Source: Klebsiella pneumoniae
Lineage (GTDB): Bacteria; Verrucomicrobiota; Verrucomicrobiia; Limisphaerales; SXTU01
Direction of reading: 5' to 3'
Assembly: GCA_943330855.2 (NCBI GenBank)
Contig: CALQJI020000037.1
Span: forward strand, 1-48,633
Length of the DNA stretch: 48,633 nucleotides
Part shown: positions 32,788 to 41,567 of the stretch, piece by piece
How the letters are laid out: each line of letters begins with the position of its first letter
Numbering within the stretch: position 1 is the stretch's first letter
Made by a program: the position numbers and the translations under genes
Notes under the pieces: generated by a model
What the model was told of the DNA's origin: nothing
The model's database searches: none
What the model saw: the letters and a program-made list of their open reading frames with translations, nothing else

Positions 32788-33939
32788 CTACAGGGCGGCG
32801 GCAATTGCATCGCCCATCTCGCGCGTGCCTACCTGCTTGGCCGTCGGGTCGGCGGACGTGTAGATGTCGCCGGTGCGGAAGCCGGCGGCGATGGCTTTGC
32901 CGACGGCGGCTTCGATGGCGTTGGCCGCGTCGTTGAGGCTGAAGCTGTAGCGCAGCATCAGCGCGGTGGAGAGGATTTGCGCGATGGGATTCGCGAGGTT
33001 CTTGCCCGCGATGTCCGGGGCGGTGCCGCCAGCTGGCTCGAAGAAGCCGAAGGTTTGCTCTCCGTTCGTCACGCCGAGGCTCGCACTGGGCAGCATCCCT
33101 AGCGAGCCCGCGAGTGCCGCCGCTTCGTCGCTGAGGATGTCACCGAACATATTCTCGCAAAGCATCACGTCAAACTGCGTGGGCTTGAGCATTAGTTGCA
33201 TCGCGCCGTTGTCCACGAACATGTGTTCGAGTTGCACCTCGGGATACTGACGGCCAATCTTCGTCACCACGTCGCGCCAGAGCACGCCGTTCTCCAGCAC
33301 GTTCGCCTTGTCGATGCTCGTAACCTTCTTGCGCCGGAGCGACGCGGCTTTGAAGGCGACGTGGGCGATGCGCTCAATCTCGGGCGTGGTGTAGACCATC
33401 GTGTCAATCGCCCGCTGGGCGCGTTTCATAATGACCGTTGCGCCTTCGTCCGCCTGGGGTTCCTCGATGAAGTAATCCTCCGTCTTCTTGGGCTGGCCGA
33501 AATACATCCCGCCCGTCAGCTCGCGCACGACGAGGATGTCGATGCCATCGCCCTGCCGCTCGGGACGCAACGGGCACGCGTGTGCCAGCGCCTTGGGGAG
33601 TTGGACAGGACGGAGGTTTGCGAAGAGCCCAAACTCCTTGCGGATGCGCAGCAGCGCGGCGCGTTCGGGGCGTTCCTCCTTTGGGATGGTCGGGTCGCGA
33701 TCCGGCAGACCCACGGAGCCGAAGAGAATCGAGTCGCTGGCCTTACACAGCGCGAGGGTCGCGTCGGGCAACGCCTTGCCGGCGACGTCGATGCCCGCCC
33801 AGCCCACGGGGGCTTCGGTGATTTGGAAACGCAGGGAGAATTTCTTCTCTACTGCGCGCAAAACCTTGATGGCTTCGCGCATGACTTCGGGGCCGATGCC
33901 GTCACCCGCGAGCGCAGCAATCTTGAACGTCTTTGACAT
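32788..33939 (-). CDS. leuB: 3-isopropylmalate dehydrogenase
   Basis: LeuB oxidises and decarboxylates 3-isopropylmalate with NAD in leucine synthesis. The 383 residues from ATG 33939 begin MSKTFKIAALAGDGIGPEVM. Substrate- and metal-binding residues are in ALLRIRKEFGLFANLRPV, RELTGGMYFG, TPEIERIAHVAFKAA (an Arg/Lys region), and VDNGAMQLMLKPTQFDVMLCENMFGDILSDEAA with the metal-binding Asp residues. The NAD loop is FEPAGGTAPDIAGK, the bacterial LeuB form rather than the isocitrate dehydrogenase one. The longer reading from 34071 is rejected as it lacks homologous residues. It is not in a visible leu operon; a TPR remnant lies directly downstream. Confidence 0.96.
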   Translation of the reverse strand: MSKTFKIAALAGDGIGPEVMREAIKVLRAVEKKFSLRFQITEAPVGWAGIDVAGKALPDATLALCKASDSILFGSVGLPDRDPTIPKEERPERAALLRIRKEFGLFANLRPVQLPKALAHACPLRPERQGDGIDILVVRELTGGMYFGQPKKTEDYFIEEPQADEGATVIMKRAQRAIDTMVYTTPEIERIAHVAFKAASLRRKKVTSIDKANVLENGVLWRDVVTKIGRQYPEVQLEHMFVDNGAMQLMLKPTQFDVMLCENMFGDILSDEAAALAGSLGMLPSASLGVTNGEQTFGFFEPAGGTAPDIAGKNLANPIAQILSTALMLRYSFSLNDAANAIEAAVGKAIAAGFRTGDIYTSADPTAKQVGTREMGDAIAAAL

Positions 33940-34088
33940 AGGGCGCGGAGGATACCGGCGAGGGAAACGGAGTGAAGGAGAAAGTCGGGGGGCGGAGGAG
34001 CCAGAGGGCGCATCCCAGTTTCTTGTGAGCGCCGGACGAAACGCGAGCAGCGCCCCAAACCCGGTGGTCACAGACCGCCGCTACAGGT

Positions 34089-34838
34089 TTACGGTTTGGT
34101 GGCTACGGCGTTCCAGACCTTGAGGTCGTCGAAGAAGCCGTCTTTGCCGGCGACGCCAAGCTCGATTTTGGACTTGGTGGCGTGGGCGATGCCGGAGGAC
34201 TTGAGGTAGGCGGCGGGCTTGCCATCGAGGGTCACGCGCATCGTGTCGCCGACGGTCTCGACGACGAGGGCATACCACTTGCCGACTTCGAGCTTGGCGG
34301 GGTAGGTGACGCTGCGGCCTTTGAGGAGTTGGGCGACCTCGGCCTTCTTGGCGGGGTCCTGGCGCAGCTCGCGGATGTCGTTCCTCATGCCGCCGTCGCG
34401 CTCGTCAATGAGGGTGACGCCGGTGAGGCGGACTTGGGCGCGACAGAGGTGGCCGTAGTGGGCACCGGTGTATTTGCGGTCATCGAACTCAACGTCAATC
34501 ATCGTGGCCCCCTCGAACTTTATCTTCACTTCGACGATGCTGTCCTTAGTGGGGATTTCGAGGCCGTGGACGGCGGCGTGGGCTTTGATGACGGACTTGC
34601 CATCGGCGGTGGGCACGTCTTTGTCACGGGTCTGAGTGCCTTTGAGCGTGCCTTTCTCGACGGCGAAGGTGGGGACGACTTTGTGCCAGACCGGGGCGGG
34701 AGTGGCTCCTTCGAAGTCATCGGAGAAGAGGAGTTCCCGCTTCTGGGCGAGCGGCCCGGCTGGGATGGTGGGCAGTTCCGCCGCTAGGGCAGCCGTGCCA
34801 CAGAGCAGGGTGAGGGCGAGGAGTGGGTGGAGTTTCAT
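34089..34838 (-). CDS. exported protein, probable concanavalin-like fold
   Basis: A signal peptide (MKLHPLLALTLLCGTAALAAE) starts this 249-residue protein. The body has the rhythm of a jelly-roll lectin fold: LLFSDDFEGATPAPVWHKV, SIVEVKIKFEGATMIDVEFDD, LEVGKWYALVVETVGDTMRVTLDGKPAAYL and FFDDLKVWNA. These phrases recur in DUF1080 and LamG-like sugar-binding or sugar-cleaving proteins of the PVC group. No catalytic residues could be identified. It lies 149 bases from leuB and 27 bases downstream of the FmdB-like gene on the same strand, so it may be transcribed with it. Confidence 0.65.
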   Translation of the reverse strand: MKLHPLLALTLLCGTAALAAELPTIPAGPLAQKRELLFSDDFEGATPAPVWHKVVPTFAVEKGTLKGTQTRDKDVPTADGKSVIKAHAAVHGLEIPTKDSIVEVKIKFEGATMIDVEFDDRKYTGAHYGHLCRAQVRLTGVTLIDERDGGMRNDIRELRQDPAKKAEVAQLLKGRSVTYPAKLEVGKWYALVVETVGDTMRVTLDGKPAAYLKSSGIAHATKSKIELGVAGKDGFFDDLKVWNAVATKP

Positions 34839-34865
34839 AGTTGCTTGGAGCGGAGGGCTGTTCGG

Positions 34866-35090
34866 TCAGTGTGAGTGCGGCTTGCCGGTGCCGCACATCC
34901 CGCAGGACTTGGGCACGCCGGAGCAGGCTGGGGCTTCACCGCCCGGACTGGTCGAGGCGAAGGTGGAGAATTTCTTGGCCAGCTTGCTGGAGCCGCAGTG
35001 GGGACAGGGCGTGCCTTCCCAACGGCTGGAGCGGACCAGAACTTCGCTGTCTCGTTCGCAATCGTCGCAGTGGAATTCGTAAATCGGCAT
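34866..35090 (-). CDS. FmdB-family zinc-ribbon protein
   Basis: This 74-residue protein opens MPIYEFHCDDCERDSEVLV and continues CPHCGSSKLAKKFSTF, giving the CxxC...CxxC zinc ribbon of the FmdB (CxxC_CxxC_SSSS) family. A second cluster of cysteines at the C-terminus (ACSGVPKSCGMCGTG) and a His-rich end are typical too. The family was first seen as a regulator of formamidase expression, but its general role is unknown. It lies 26 bases downstream of the metallo-hydrolase gene on the same strand. Confidence 0.9.
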   Translation of the reverse strand: MPIYEFHCDDCERDSEVLVRSSRWEGTPCPHCGSSKLAKKFSTFASTSPGGEAPACSGVPKSCGMCGTGKPHSH

Positions 35091-35116
35091 GGGGTGAGGG
35101 TGGGGTGAAACCGAGT

Positions 35117-35938
35117 TCAGAAGAACGGGTTATTCGCGCGCTCCTGCGCGACGGTCGTCAGCGGGCCGTGGCCGGGGCAAATCAATGTGGCGGGTGGCAG
35201 CGTGAAGATTTGCTCGCGCACTTTGGCCTTCGCCAATTCGCCGTGTTCCTTCGCGCCGCCCATCGAGCCGGCGAAGAGCGCGTCGCCGACGACGGCCATG
35301 TGCGCAGCGTCATCGGGCCAGTTGCCGATGAGGTAGGTCACGCCGTCCTCCGCGTGGCCGGGGGTCTCGCGGTTGGACACGCGCAGGCTGCCGAGGTGGA
35401 CACAGTCGTTGCGGCGGTTGCGGTGCTGAGGCGGCGCGCCCTTGGTGTCGGTGTGAATGCGAAGGGTGGGATAGCGCTCGCGAATCACAGGGAGGCCCTC
35501 GATATGATCGTGGTGGGAGTGCGTGATGAAGAGGTGCCGCAGCTCGAGGCTTTCTTCGTTGACGACTTTGAGAACGGCTTCCGCCTCGAAGCCCGTGTCG
35601 AAGAGCGCGGCCTCGCGCGTGACTTCATCCCAGACTAGGTAGCAATGCACTGTGTTGCCAGCGCGCGTCGTGGTGATTTGGCGGAACTCGCGCCAGGTGC
35701 CGTTGTCGGTGGGCGTGGGGAGCCAGCCGTTGGCGAGTGCTTCGAGCTTCGCGCTGTGCAAGCCCAGGAGGGATGCGAGTGAGTGGAGGTCGGGCTTGCG
35801 CGCGGATTTGCCGGAGTCTTCCAGCGCGGCGAGTTCGTCTGCGCTGAGTCCGGCGGCCTTGGCGGCGGCGTCCGCAGGGACATTCGTCATCGAGCGCGCC
35901 TTGCGAATCACATCTCCAACGTGGTCTTCCAAATTCAT
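35117..35938 (-). CDS. HTH-domain and metallo-beta-lactamase-fold hydrolase fusion
   Basis: Of 273 residues, roughly 7-70 look like an XRE-type helix-turn-helix (VIRKARSMTNVPADAAAKAAGL then LSADELAALEDSGK and LHSLASLLGL). From residue 80 the protein is a metallo-beta-lactamase-fold hydrolase of the glyoxalase II type. Metal ligands are ITHSHHDHIEG (H140, H142, D144, H145), a His in TPGHAEDG, an Asp in VVGDALFAGS and a His in ICPGHGPLTT. The full ligand set suggests an active enzyme. The start MNLEDHVGDV at 35938 is the only good one. The N-terminal domain may sense a metabolite or simply be structural. It leads a three-gene leftward set with fmdB-like and ConA-like genes. Confidence 0.82.
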   Translation of the reverse strand: MNLEDHVGDVIRKARSMTNVPADAAAKAAGLSADELAALEDSGKSARKPDLHSLASLLGLHSAKLEALANGWLPTPTDNGTWREFRQITTTRAGNTVHCYLVWDEVTREAALFDTGFEAEAVLKVVNEESLELRHLFITHSHHDHIEGLPVIRERYPTLRIHTDTKGAPPQHRNRRNDCVHLGSLRVSNRETPGHAEDGVTYLIGNWPDDAAHMAVVGDALFAGSMGGAKEHGELAKAKVREQIFTLPPATLICPGHGPLTTVAQERANNPFF

Positions 35939-36103
35939 GTGCTCGGAGTGTATCGGCGGGGCAGGGGAGAGTCCAGCGGACGACTACTTACCTCAACATT
36001 CTCTTGGCGGTTCTTGCTCGTAGCTCAACCGATTCCTCAGGTGTGGCGAGACAAGGAAGCTTGCCGCGCCACATCGTCATGCCCACCATGCGGTCACTTG
36101 ACC

Positions 36104-36994
36104 ATGAAAATTCCCCAGCCTGCTGTGCTCCGCCTGCTCGCCTTGTCGTTGGTGGCCTTCGCCCTGTGCGCTCGCGCCGCGGACGAGTTCAAAATCACTC
36201 CTTACCACGAGGTCCAGCCCGGCGTGCCGCAGGGCAAGCTGATCAAGATGCCCGAGTGGCGCAGCAACATCTTCACAAACACCCTTCGCGACTGGTGGGT
36301 TTATGTCCCGGCGCAATACCAGGCCGGAAAACCCGCTTGCGTCATGGTCTTTCAGGACGGCCACGACTACGTGGGGCCGAAGGGCAACTGGCGTGCGCCC
36401 ACCGTCTTCGACAACCTCATCTCCAAGGGCGAGATGCCCGTGACCATCGGCATCTTCATCAACCCCGGTCACGAAGTCGGTCGCGCCGCGCCGAAAAGCC
36501 CGTGGCAGGGGAGCAACCGCAGCTTCGAGTATGATTCCCTCGGCGACCGCTATGCGCGCTTTCTGCTGGAGGAAATTTTGCCCGAGGTCGAGAAGCAGTA
36601 TCGCCTCACCACCGACCCCGCGGGCCGGGCCATCTGCGGCGCGAGCAGCGGCGGCATCTGCGCGTGGACCGTCTGTTGGGAGCGGCCCGACCAGTTCCGC
36701 AAGGCCCTCACCACTATCGGCAGCTACACAAACATTCGCGGCGGCCACGTTTATCCCGCGCTCGTGCGCAAGACCGAGCGCAAGCCCATCCGCGTGTCTG
36801 TGCAGAGCGGCGTGGACGACGTGAAGAACGAGTTTGGCGACTGGCCCTTGTGCAACCAGCAGATGGCCTCCGCGCTGAAGTTCGCCGGCTACGACGTGCG
36901 CTTCGACTTCGGCGAGGGCGCGCACAACAGCAAGCACGGCGGCAGCATCTTCCCCGACGTGCTCAAGTGGCTCTGGCGTGACGGGCCAAAGTGA
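36104..36994 (+). CDS. exported esterase of the Fes/esterase D family
   Basis: ATG 36104 begins a signal peptide (MKIPQPAVLRLLALSLVAFALCARA); an ORF from 35783 is a longer, non-family reading. The mature part of the 296-residue protein is an alpha/beta-hydrolase of the PF00756 type. It shows WVYVPAQYQAGKPACVMVFQDGHDY, DSLGDRYARFLLEEILPEVE, the nucleophile motif CGASSGGICAW and the acid and His loop FDFGEGAHNSKHGG. These enzymes cut esters of ferulic acid, siderophores or short acyl chains. The substrate is unknown. The gap to the beta-propeller gene is 135 bases and the two may be one unit. Confidence 0.85.
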   Translation: MKIPQPAVLRLLALSLVAFALCARAADEFKITPYHEVQPGVPQGKLIKMPEWRSNIFTNTLRDWWVYVPAQYQAGKPACVMVFQDGHDYVGPKGNWRAPTVFDNLISKGEMPVTIGIFINPGHEVGRAAPKSPWQGSNRSFEYDSLGDRYARFLLEEILPEVEKQYRLTTDPAGRAICGASSGGICAWTVCWERPDQFRKALTTIGSYTNIRGGHVYPALVRKTERKPIRVSVQSGVDDVKNEFGDWPLCNQQMASALKFAGYDVRFDFGEGAHNSKHGGSIFPDVLKWLWRDGPK

Positions 36995-37129
36995 GGTGGG
37001 CTTTGAGGTGGTGCGCCACGCGGGCGGCGCGCCGATCGCGGTTCACCATCGGAGTGCAGCCCAAAGCAACGTTGACAATGCCGGGACGTTTGTAGTCACG
37101 TTGTAGGTGTCCAGTTGAACCAAATTGCC

Positions 37130-38146
37130 ATGAACAAATCCATCCTCACCACCCTCACCCTCACCGCCCTCTTGGGCCACGCCATCGCCGCCGATTGGAA
37201 GGCCACGGCCGATTGGCTCAAACTCCCTGAAGGCCGGCCGCAACTCGGCAACATGCACGGGGACATCGCCGTCAGCTCCAAGGGCGACATTTACGTCAGC
37301 ACCCAGGACGCCAAGGCCGGGGTGCAAGTCTATGGCCCGGACGGCAAATGGCTCCGTAACGTGCCAGACGCGCCTGCTGACTTCCACGGCTTCGTCATCA
37401 AGAAGCAGGCCGACGGTGAGTTCATCTACGGCCCCCGTCTCGGTGGCCAGACCATCCTGAAGCTCACGCTCGACGGGAAAAAAGTTCTGGAGATTCCCGC
37501 GTCCGCGATTCCGGAGGAATTCAAGAGCAAGGTGCCCAAGAGCACCAAGAAGAATGACAAGGGCGAGATTGTGCCGGTCCCCAACGAAGGTCAGTCCTTC
37601 GTCCGTCTCACCGGCATGGATGTCGCGCCCAACGGCGACTGGTTTGTGACCGATGGTTACTCCACCAGCTACGTCCATCGCTTCGACAAGACCGGGAAGT
37701 ATTTGAAATCCTTCGGCGGCAAGAAAGCCCCCTATGAGTTCAGCACGCTCCACAAGATCGCCGTGGACACCCGCTTCTCGCCCGTGCGCATCATCGCGTG
37801 CGATCGTGAGAAGATGCGCGTTGTGCATATGTCCATTGACGGCGAGTTCCTCGGTGTCGTCGCCACGGACCTGCTCGCCCCCGCCGCCATTACCGTGCAA
37901 GGCGATTACGCCCTCGTCGGGGAAATCAGGGGCGCGGTCAGCGTGCTCGACAAAGAGGGGAAGACGGTTGCCCGCCTTGGACTGAACACTGAGAAGGGCG
38001 AAACGGGCACCAACGCCACCCCGCCCGCGAAGTGGAGGCTCGGCTTCGTCACCGCGCCGCACGGCGTGGCCTTCAACGGGGCAGGGGACATCTTCGTTGC
38101 AGAATACAGCACCACCGGCCGCGTGCATCGCTTCACCAAGCTGTAG
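37130..38146 (+). CDS. exported NHL/SMP-30-like beta-propeller protein
   Basis: The 338 residues from ATG 37130 start with a signal peptide (MNKSILTTLTLTALLGHAIAA). The remainder has repeated beta-propeller blades: GDIAVSSKGDIYVSTQDAKAGVQVYGPDGKW, GMDVAPNGDWFVTDGYSTSYVHRFDKTGKYL, HKIAVDTRFSPVRIIACDREK and PHGVAFNGAGDIFVAEYSTTGRVHRFTKL. Each has an NHL-like pattern of Gly-Asp-(Ile/Trp)-(Tyr/Phe)-Val. Such proteins bind ligands or serve as sugar-lactone or peptidylglycine lyase-type enzymes; no catalytic residue set is clear. The 5' choice between 37115 and 37130 is minor. It ends before a terminator shared with a convergent tRNA gene. Confidence 0.8.
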   Translation: MNKSILTTLTLTALLGHAIAADWKATADWLKLPEGRPQLGNMHGDIAVSSKGDIYVSTQDAKAGVQVYGPDGKWLRNVPDAPADFHGFVIKKQADGEFIYGPRLGGQTILKLTLDGKKVLEIPASAIPEEFKSKVPKSTKKNDKGEIVPVPNEGQSFVRLTGMDVAPNGDWFVTDGYSTSYVHRFDKTGKYLKSFGGKKAPYEFSTLHKIAVDTRFSPVRIIACDREKMRVVHMSIDGEFLGVVATDLLAPAAITVQGDYALVGEIRGAVSVLDKEGKTVARLGLNTEKGETGTNATPPAKWRLGFVTAPHGVAFNGAGDIFVAEYSTTGRVHRFTKL

Positions 38147-38276
38147 TCTTCTGCCAGCGCACCCCGTGGCGGAGCCGATCTGCTGCGGTGAGAGGGGGCT
38201 TGCCACGGCCCACTGAAAGCGAGTTGCGCTGAGGTAGCGCATTTCGGAGTGGCTGCTGAAACAAAGCCTACAAATC

Positions 38277-38311
38277 AAAACCCCTGAAAGCATGAGGCTT
38301 TCAGGGGTTTT
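38277..38311. terminator. bidirectional terminator between propeller gene and tRNA-Leu
   Basis: CCCCTGAAAGC (38281-38291) pairs with GCTTTCAGGGG (38297-38307) around a 5-base loop. It is flanked by AAAA on the left and TTTTT on the right. It directly follows the 3' end of the leftward tRNA and also ends the rightward gene 130 bases upstream. Confidence 0.88.
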
Positions 38312-38398
38312 TGGTGCCGACGGAGGGAATCGAACCCACACTCCCGTTAGGGAACAAGATTTTGAGTCTAGCGCGTCTGCCAATTCCGCCACGTCGGC
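38312..38398 (-). tRNA. tRNA-Leu (anticodon CAA)
   Basis: The acceptor stem GCCGACG/CGTCGGC is perfect, and a long variable arm (TTCCC...CGGGAG) marks it as class II. The anticodon loop CTCAAAA carries CAA for the TTG codon. Encoded CCA ends the gene at 38312. Two stems contain a U-U mismatch, one in the anticodon stem (CTAGA with TCTTG) and one in the T stem (GTGGG with CCCTC). The tRNA is leftward and followed directly by the terminator. Confidence 0.93.
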
Positions 38399-38698
38399 AA
38401 CCAGGATTCACGAGCAGTTAAGTTGACCACACCGCGTAGCGTTTGGCTCTGTGCCACGGCCACGCCACGCCACGGACCGGACCCATCGGGGTCTGTGCTG
38501 GTAGGGGCTAGCTCAATGCTCGTCATCGGCAGCAGGTTACCAGAAGGTTTCCGACGGGTGCAAGCGCGCCGTGTGGATTCTGGGCTGTTCGATGAACTTT
38601 CCCTGCTTTGGGTTCCCCGCGCAGGCCGGGAAGTTTCTGACTCCTTCCAGAACATTTGACCGGCCCCCTCGCCCTCTCCTAAGATCCGCCCCCTGATT
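38399..38698. other. intergenic region upstream of serA and tRNA-Leu
   Basis: These 300 bases contain the promoters for the divergent tRNA-Leu and serA. No reading frame with gene-like character was found. No -35/-10 pair could be placed with confidence. Confidence 0.5.
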
Positions 38699-40297
38699 AT
38701 GAAGGTTCTCATTTGCGACCCGATTTCGCCCAAGGGCATTGAGCTGTTTCGGCAGCGGCCCGAGTTTCAAGTCACCGTCCTCGACAAGCGCTTGTCCGAG
38801 GCCGAGTTGCTCCCGCTCGTCGCCGATGTCGAGGCGATGGTCGTGCGCTCCGAGACCAAGGTGTCCAAGAAAGTCCTCGAAGCCGCCGCCAAGCTCCGCG
38901 TCGTGGGCCGCGCCGGGGTGGGCGTGGACAACGTGGACGTGGAGGCCGCCACGCAACGCGGTGTGGTGGTGATGAACACCCCCGCCGGCAACACGCTCAC
39001 CACGGCGGAGTTGAGCTTCGCGATGATTCTCAACCTCGCCCGCAAGGTCCCGCAGGCGCACGGCTCGATGGTCGCCGGCAAGTGGGACCGCAAGCTCTTC
39101 ATGGGCGTGGAGCTGCACGGCAAGACGCTCGGCGTGCTCGGCGCGGGCCGCATCGGCACCGAGGTGGGCAAGCGCGCGCTGGCCTTCGGCATGAAGGTGC
39201 TAGCTTACGACCCCTTCCTCACCGAGGGCCGCGCCAAGTCGCTCGGCTTCTCGCTCGCGGCTGATGTGGACGCCATTTATCAGGAAGCCGATTTCATCAC
39301 CGTCCACCTGCCGGTCACGGAGCAGACGCGCGGGATGTTGAACACGGCGGCCTTCTCGAAGATGAAGCCCGGCGTGCGCATCGTGAACTGCGCGCGTGGC
39401 GAAATCATCGCGGAGAACGACCTGCTCGCGGCGCTCGACTCGAAGAAGGTTGCCTCGGCTGCGCTGGACGTGTTCTGCGTCGAGCCGATGGCGGCGGACC
39501 ATCCGTTCCGCAAGCACCCCTCGCTCATCCTCACGCCGCACTTGGGCGCAAGTTCCGAGGAGGCGCAGGAGAAGTGCGGCATCGAAGTGGCCGAGGTCAT
39601 CACTGCCTACCTGCTCACCGGCGAGGTGCGCAACGCGGTGAACTTGCCGTTCCTCGACGCGCGCACCTACGAGCAGGTGAAGCCCTACATGGCCCTCGGC
39701 GACGCGCTGGGCAAGCTGCTCGCGCAGGTCGTCCCGCAGCAGGTGGACCGCGCGCACATCACCTACGGCGGCAAGGCGCAGGAACTGCCGAACATTGACC
39801 CCATCACGCGCTCGGTGCTCATGGGCTTCCTCGCCCGCGCGGCGGTGAAGGACTTGAATCACATCAACGTGCGCGGCATCGCCGGCACGCTGGGCATCAG
39901 CGTCGAGGAGAAGCGCTCGACCGAACCCGTCACCTTCAACGAGTGGCTCCATGTCCAGCTCTTCAAGGGCGAAGAGAAGGTCGGCTCGGCGGGCGGCACG
40001 TTCTTCGGCTCGCCGAACAACCCGCGCATCGTCCGGCTCTTCAGCAGCGCGCTGGAGATTCCCATCCACGGCGTGTTTCTGATGTTCAACAACTCGGACC
40101 GGCCCGGCATCGTCGGCTATGTCGGCACGCTGTTGAGCAAGCACGGCGTCAACATCGCCAACCTCAGCCTGAGTCGCGACCACGCGGGCGGCCACGCTCT
40201 CTCGGTTTTCCATGTGGACAGCGAACCGCCGGCGGAGCTGCTCGAAGAGCTGCGTCGTGATTCCGTCTTCAGCAACGTCCGCGTCGTGAAGCTTTGA
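38699..40297 (+). CDS. serA: D-3-phosphoglycerate dehydrogenase
   Basis: SerA begins serine synthesis by oxidising 3-phosphoglycerate with NAD. It has 532 residues from ATG 38699, the type with an intervening ASB domain. The N-terminal domain starts MKVLICDPISPKGIEL. The NAD-binding motif is GVLGAGRIGTEVGKRA. Catalytic residues are Arg in NCARGEI, Glu in VFCVEPM and His in LTPHLGASSEEA. Residues about 320-450 form the ASB/SBD domain. The C-terminal ACT domain (FLMFNNSDRPGIVGYVGTLL) should bind serine for feedback control, as in the family. The stop is followed by a palindromic spacer before the next gene. Confidence 0.97.
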   Translation: MKVLICDPISPKGIELFRQRPEFQVTVLDKRLSEAELLPLVADVEAMVVRSETKVSKKVLEAAAKLRVVGRAGVGVDNVDVEAATQRGVVVMNTPAGNTLTTAELSFAMILNLARKVPQAHGSMVAGKWDRKLFMGVELHGKTLGVLGAGRIGTEVGKRALAFGMKVLAYDPFLTEGRAKSLGFSLAADVDAIYQEADFITVHLPVTEQTRGMLNTAAFSKMKPGVRIVNCARGEIIAENDLLAALDSKKVASAALDVFCVEPMAADHPFRKHPSLILTPHLGASSEEAQEKCGIEVAEVITAYLLTGEVRNAVNLPFLDARTYEQVKPYMALGDALGKLLAQVVPQQVDRAHITYGGKAQELPNIDPITRSVLMGFLARAAVKDLNHINVRGIAGTLGISVEEKRSTEPVTFNEWLHVQLFKGEEKVGSAGGTFFGSPNNPRIVRLFSSALEIPIHGVFLMFNNSDRPGIVGYVGTLLSKHGVNIANLSLSRDHAGGHALSVFHVDSEPPAELLEELRRDSVFSNVRVVKL

Positions 40298-40311
40298 AAT
40301 GTCCCATGGCC

Positions 40312-40390
40312 AATGACGCAATGACCAATGAATGCCCAATGTTAAATGCGCGGCCGCTGGCTGGCTGCGCCCATTGGACATTGCGTCATT
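40312..40390. repeat. inverted repeat upstream of the parvulin gene
   Basis: AATGACGCAATG (40312-40323) is perfectly complementary to CATTGCGTCATT (40379-40390). The whole 140-base spacer is built of CAAT/ATTG words, including several near-copies of AATGACCAATGA and its complement. It is one of the dispersed palindromic spacer types of this genome and may be transcribed between the two genes. Confidence 0.55.
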
Positions 40391-40440
40391 CGTCATTCTT
40401 TGGGCCTTGGTCATTGGTTATTGGTCCCTCCCCATTCTGC

Positions 40441-41487
40441 ATGAAACAGCTCGTTACTACCCTCGCCGTTGCCGTTGCCACGACCTTGTCTGCCGCCGAC
40501 CCCAAGGACGCCAAGTCCCCCGTCGCGTCGCCGCTGCCCAAACCCGTCGTCAGTGCCGACAGCCTTTTCCCGCCGACCGTGCTCGCGAAGGGCAAGCTGT
40601 TTGAGGTGAACAGCAAACAGCTCGACGACGCGTTTCTGAATTTCCGCACCGCCGCCGCTTCGCGCGGACAGGCACCCCCGCCGGATGAAAAGCGGCTTGA
40701 AGTGGAGAAAAAGCTGCTCGACCGACTCATCGTCGTGGAGGTGCTCAAGCGCAAGGCCACCGAGGCGGACAAGTCCAAGGGCAAGGCGTCCGCTGACAAG
40801 TTGCTCGGCGAATTTCTCAAGCAGGCCGGTTCCGAGGACGGATTCAAGCGCCAGGTGCAGGCGATGGGCATGACGCCCGAGGCGTTCACCACGCAGTTCA
40901 CCGAGCGCGCCATCGTCGAGGAAGTCGTGAATCGCGAGGTGCGTCAGACGGTGCCCATCTCGCCGCTCCAGGTGCAGAAGTTTTACGACGAAAACCCGAA
41001 GCGCTTCGAGCAGCCGGAGACCGTGCGCGCCGCGCACATCCTGTTGACGACGCGCGACCTCGCCTCCAACACGGAACTCCCGCCCGAGAAGCAAAAGGCC
41101 CAGCGCCTCTTGATCGACGACATCCTCAAGCGTGCCCGCGCCAGTGAGGATTTCGGCAAGCTGGCGAAGGAGTTTTCCCAAGACCCCGGCTCGAAAGAAC
41201 GCGGCGGCGAATACGTCTTTCCGCGCGGTCAGATGGCCGTGGAGTTCGAGACCGCTGCGTTCGGAATGAGCCCGGGGCAAATCAGCGGCGTGGTCACGAC
41301 CAAATTTGGCTATCACATCATCAAGGTGCTGGAGCGCAACCCGGCGAAGAAGGTCGAGTTCGACAAGGTCAAGGACCGCATCCGTGAGAACCTCCAGCAG
41401 GAAGAGGCCGACAAGCTCTTGCCGGCGTATCTGGAGCGGGTGAAGAAGGAGGCGGGCGTGGAGATAGTTGAGGCGAAATACAAGTAG
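40441..41487 (+). CDS. periplasmic parvulin-type peptidyl-prolyl isomerase (SurA/PrsA-like)
   Basis: The 348 residues from ATG 40441 begin with a signal peptide (MKQLVTTLAVAVATTLSA). A SurA-like N-terminal chaperone region follows (ADSLFPPTVLAKGKLFEV, ERAIVEEVVNREVRQTVPIS). The rotamase domain covers about residues 195-310: VRAAHILLTT, FGKLAKEFSQDPGSKERGGE, AFGMSPGQISGVVTTKFGYHIIKVLE. It probably assists folding of outer-membrane or secreted proteins. An ORF start at 40294 would read through the repeat spacer and is rejected. It lies 143 bases after serA. Confidence 0.92.
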   Translation: MKQLVTTLAVAVATTLSAADPKDAKSPVASPLPKPVVSADSLFPPTVLAKGKLFEVNSKQLDDAFLNFRTAAASRGQAPPPDEKRLEVEKKLLDRLIVVEVLKRKATEADKSKGKASADKLLGEFLKQAGSEDGFKRQVQAMGMTPEAFTTQFTERAIVEEVVNREVRQTVPISPLQVQKFYDENPKRFEQPETVRAAHILLTTRDLASNTELPPEKQKAQRLLIDDILKRARASEDFGKLAKEFSQDPGSKERGGEYVFPRGQMAVEFETAAFGMSPGQISGVVTTKFGYHIIKVLERNPAKKVEFDKVKDRIRENLQQEEADKLLPAYLERVKKEAGVEIVEAKYK

Positions 41488-41567
41488 AGTGCCGTGTCGC
41501 GCGTTGCGTGATTGGCACCGGACGCGTCCCGTCGGAGTCACTCAACCCACAACCCGCAACCCTTACA

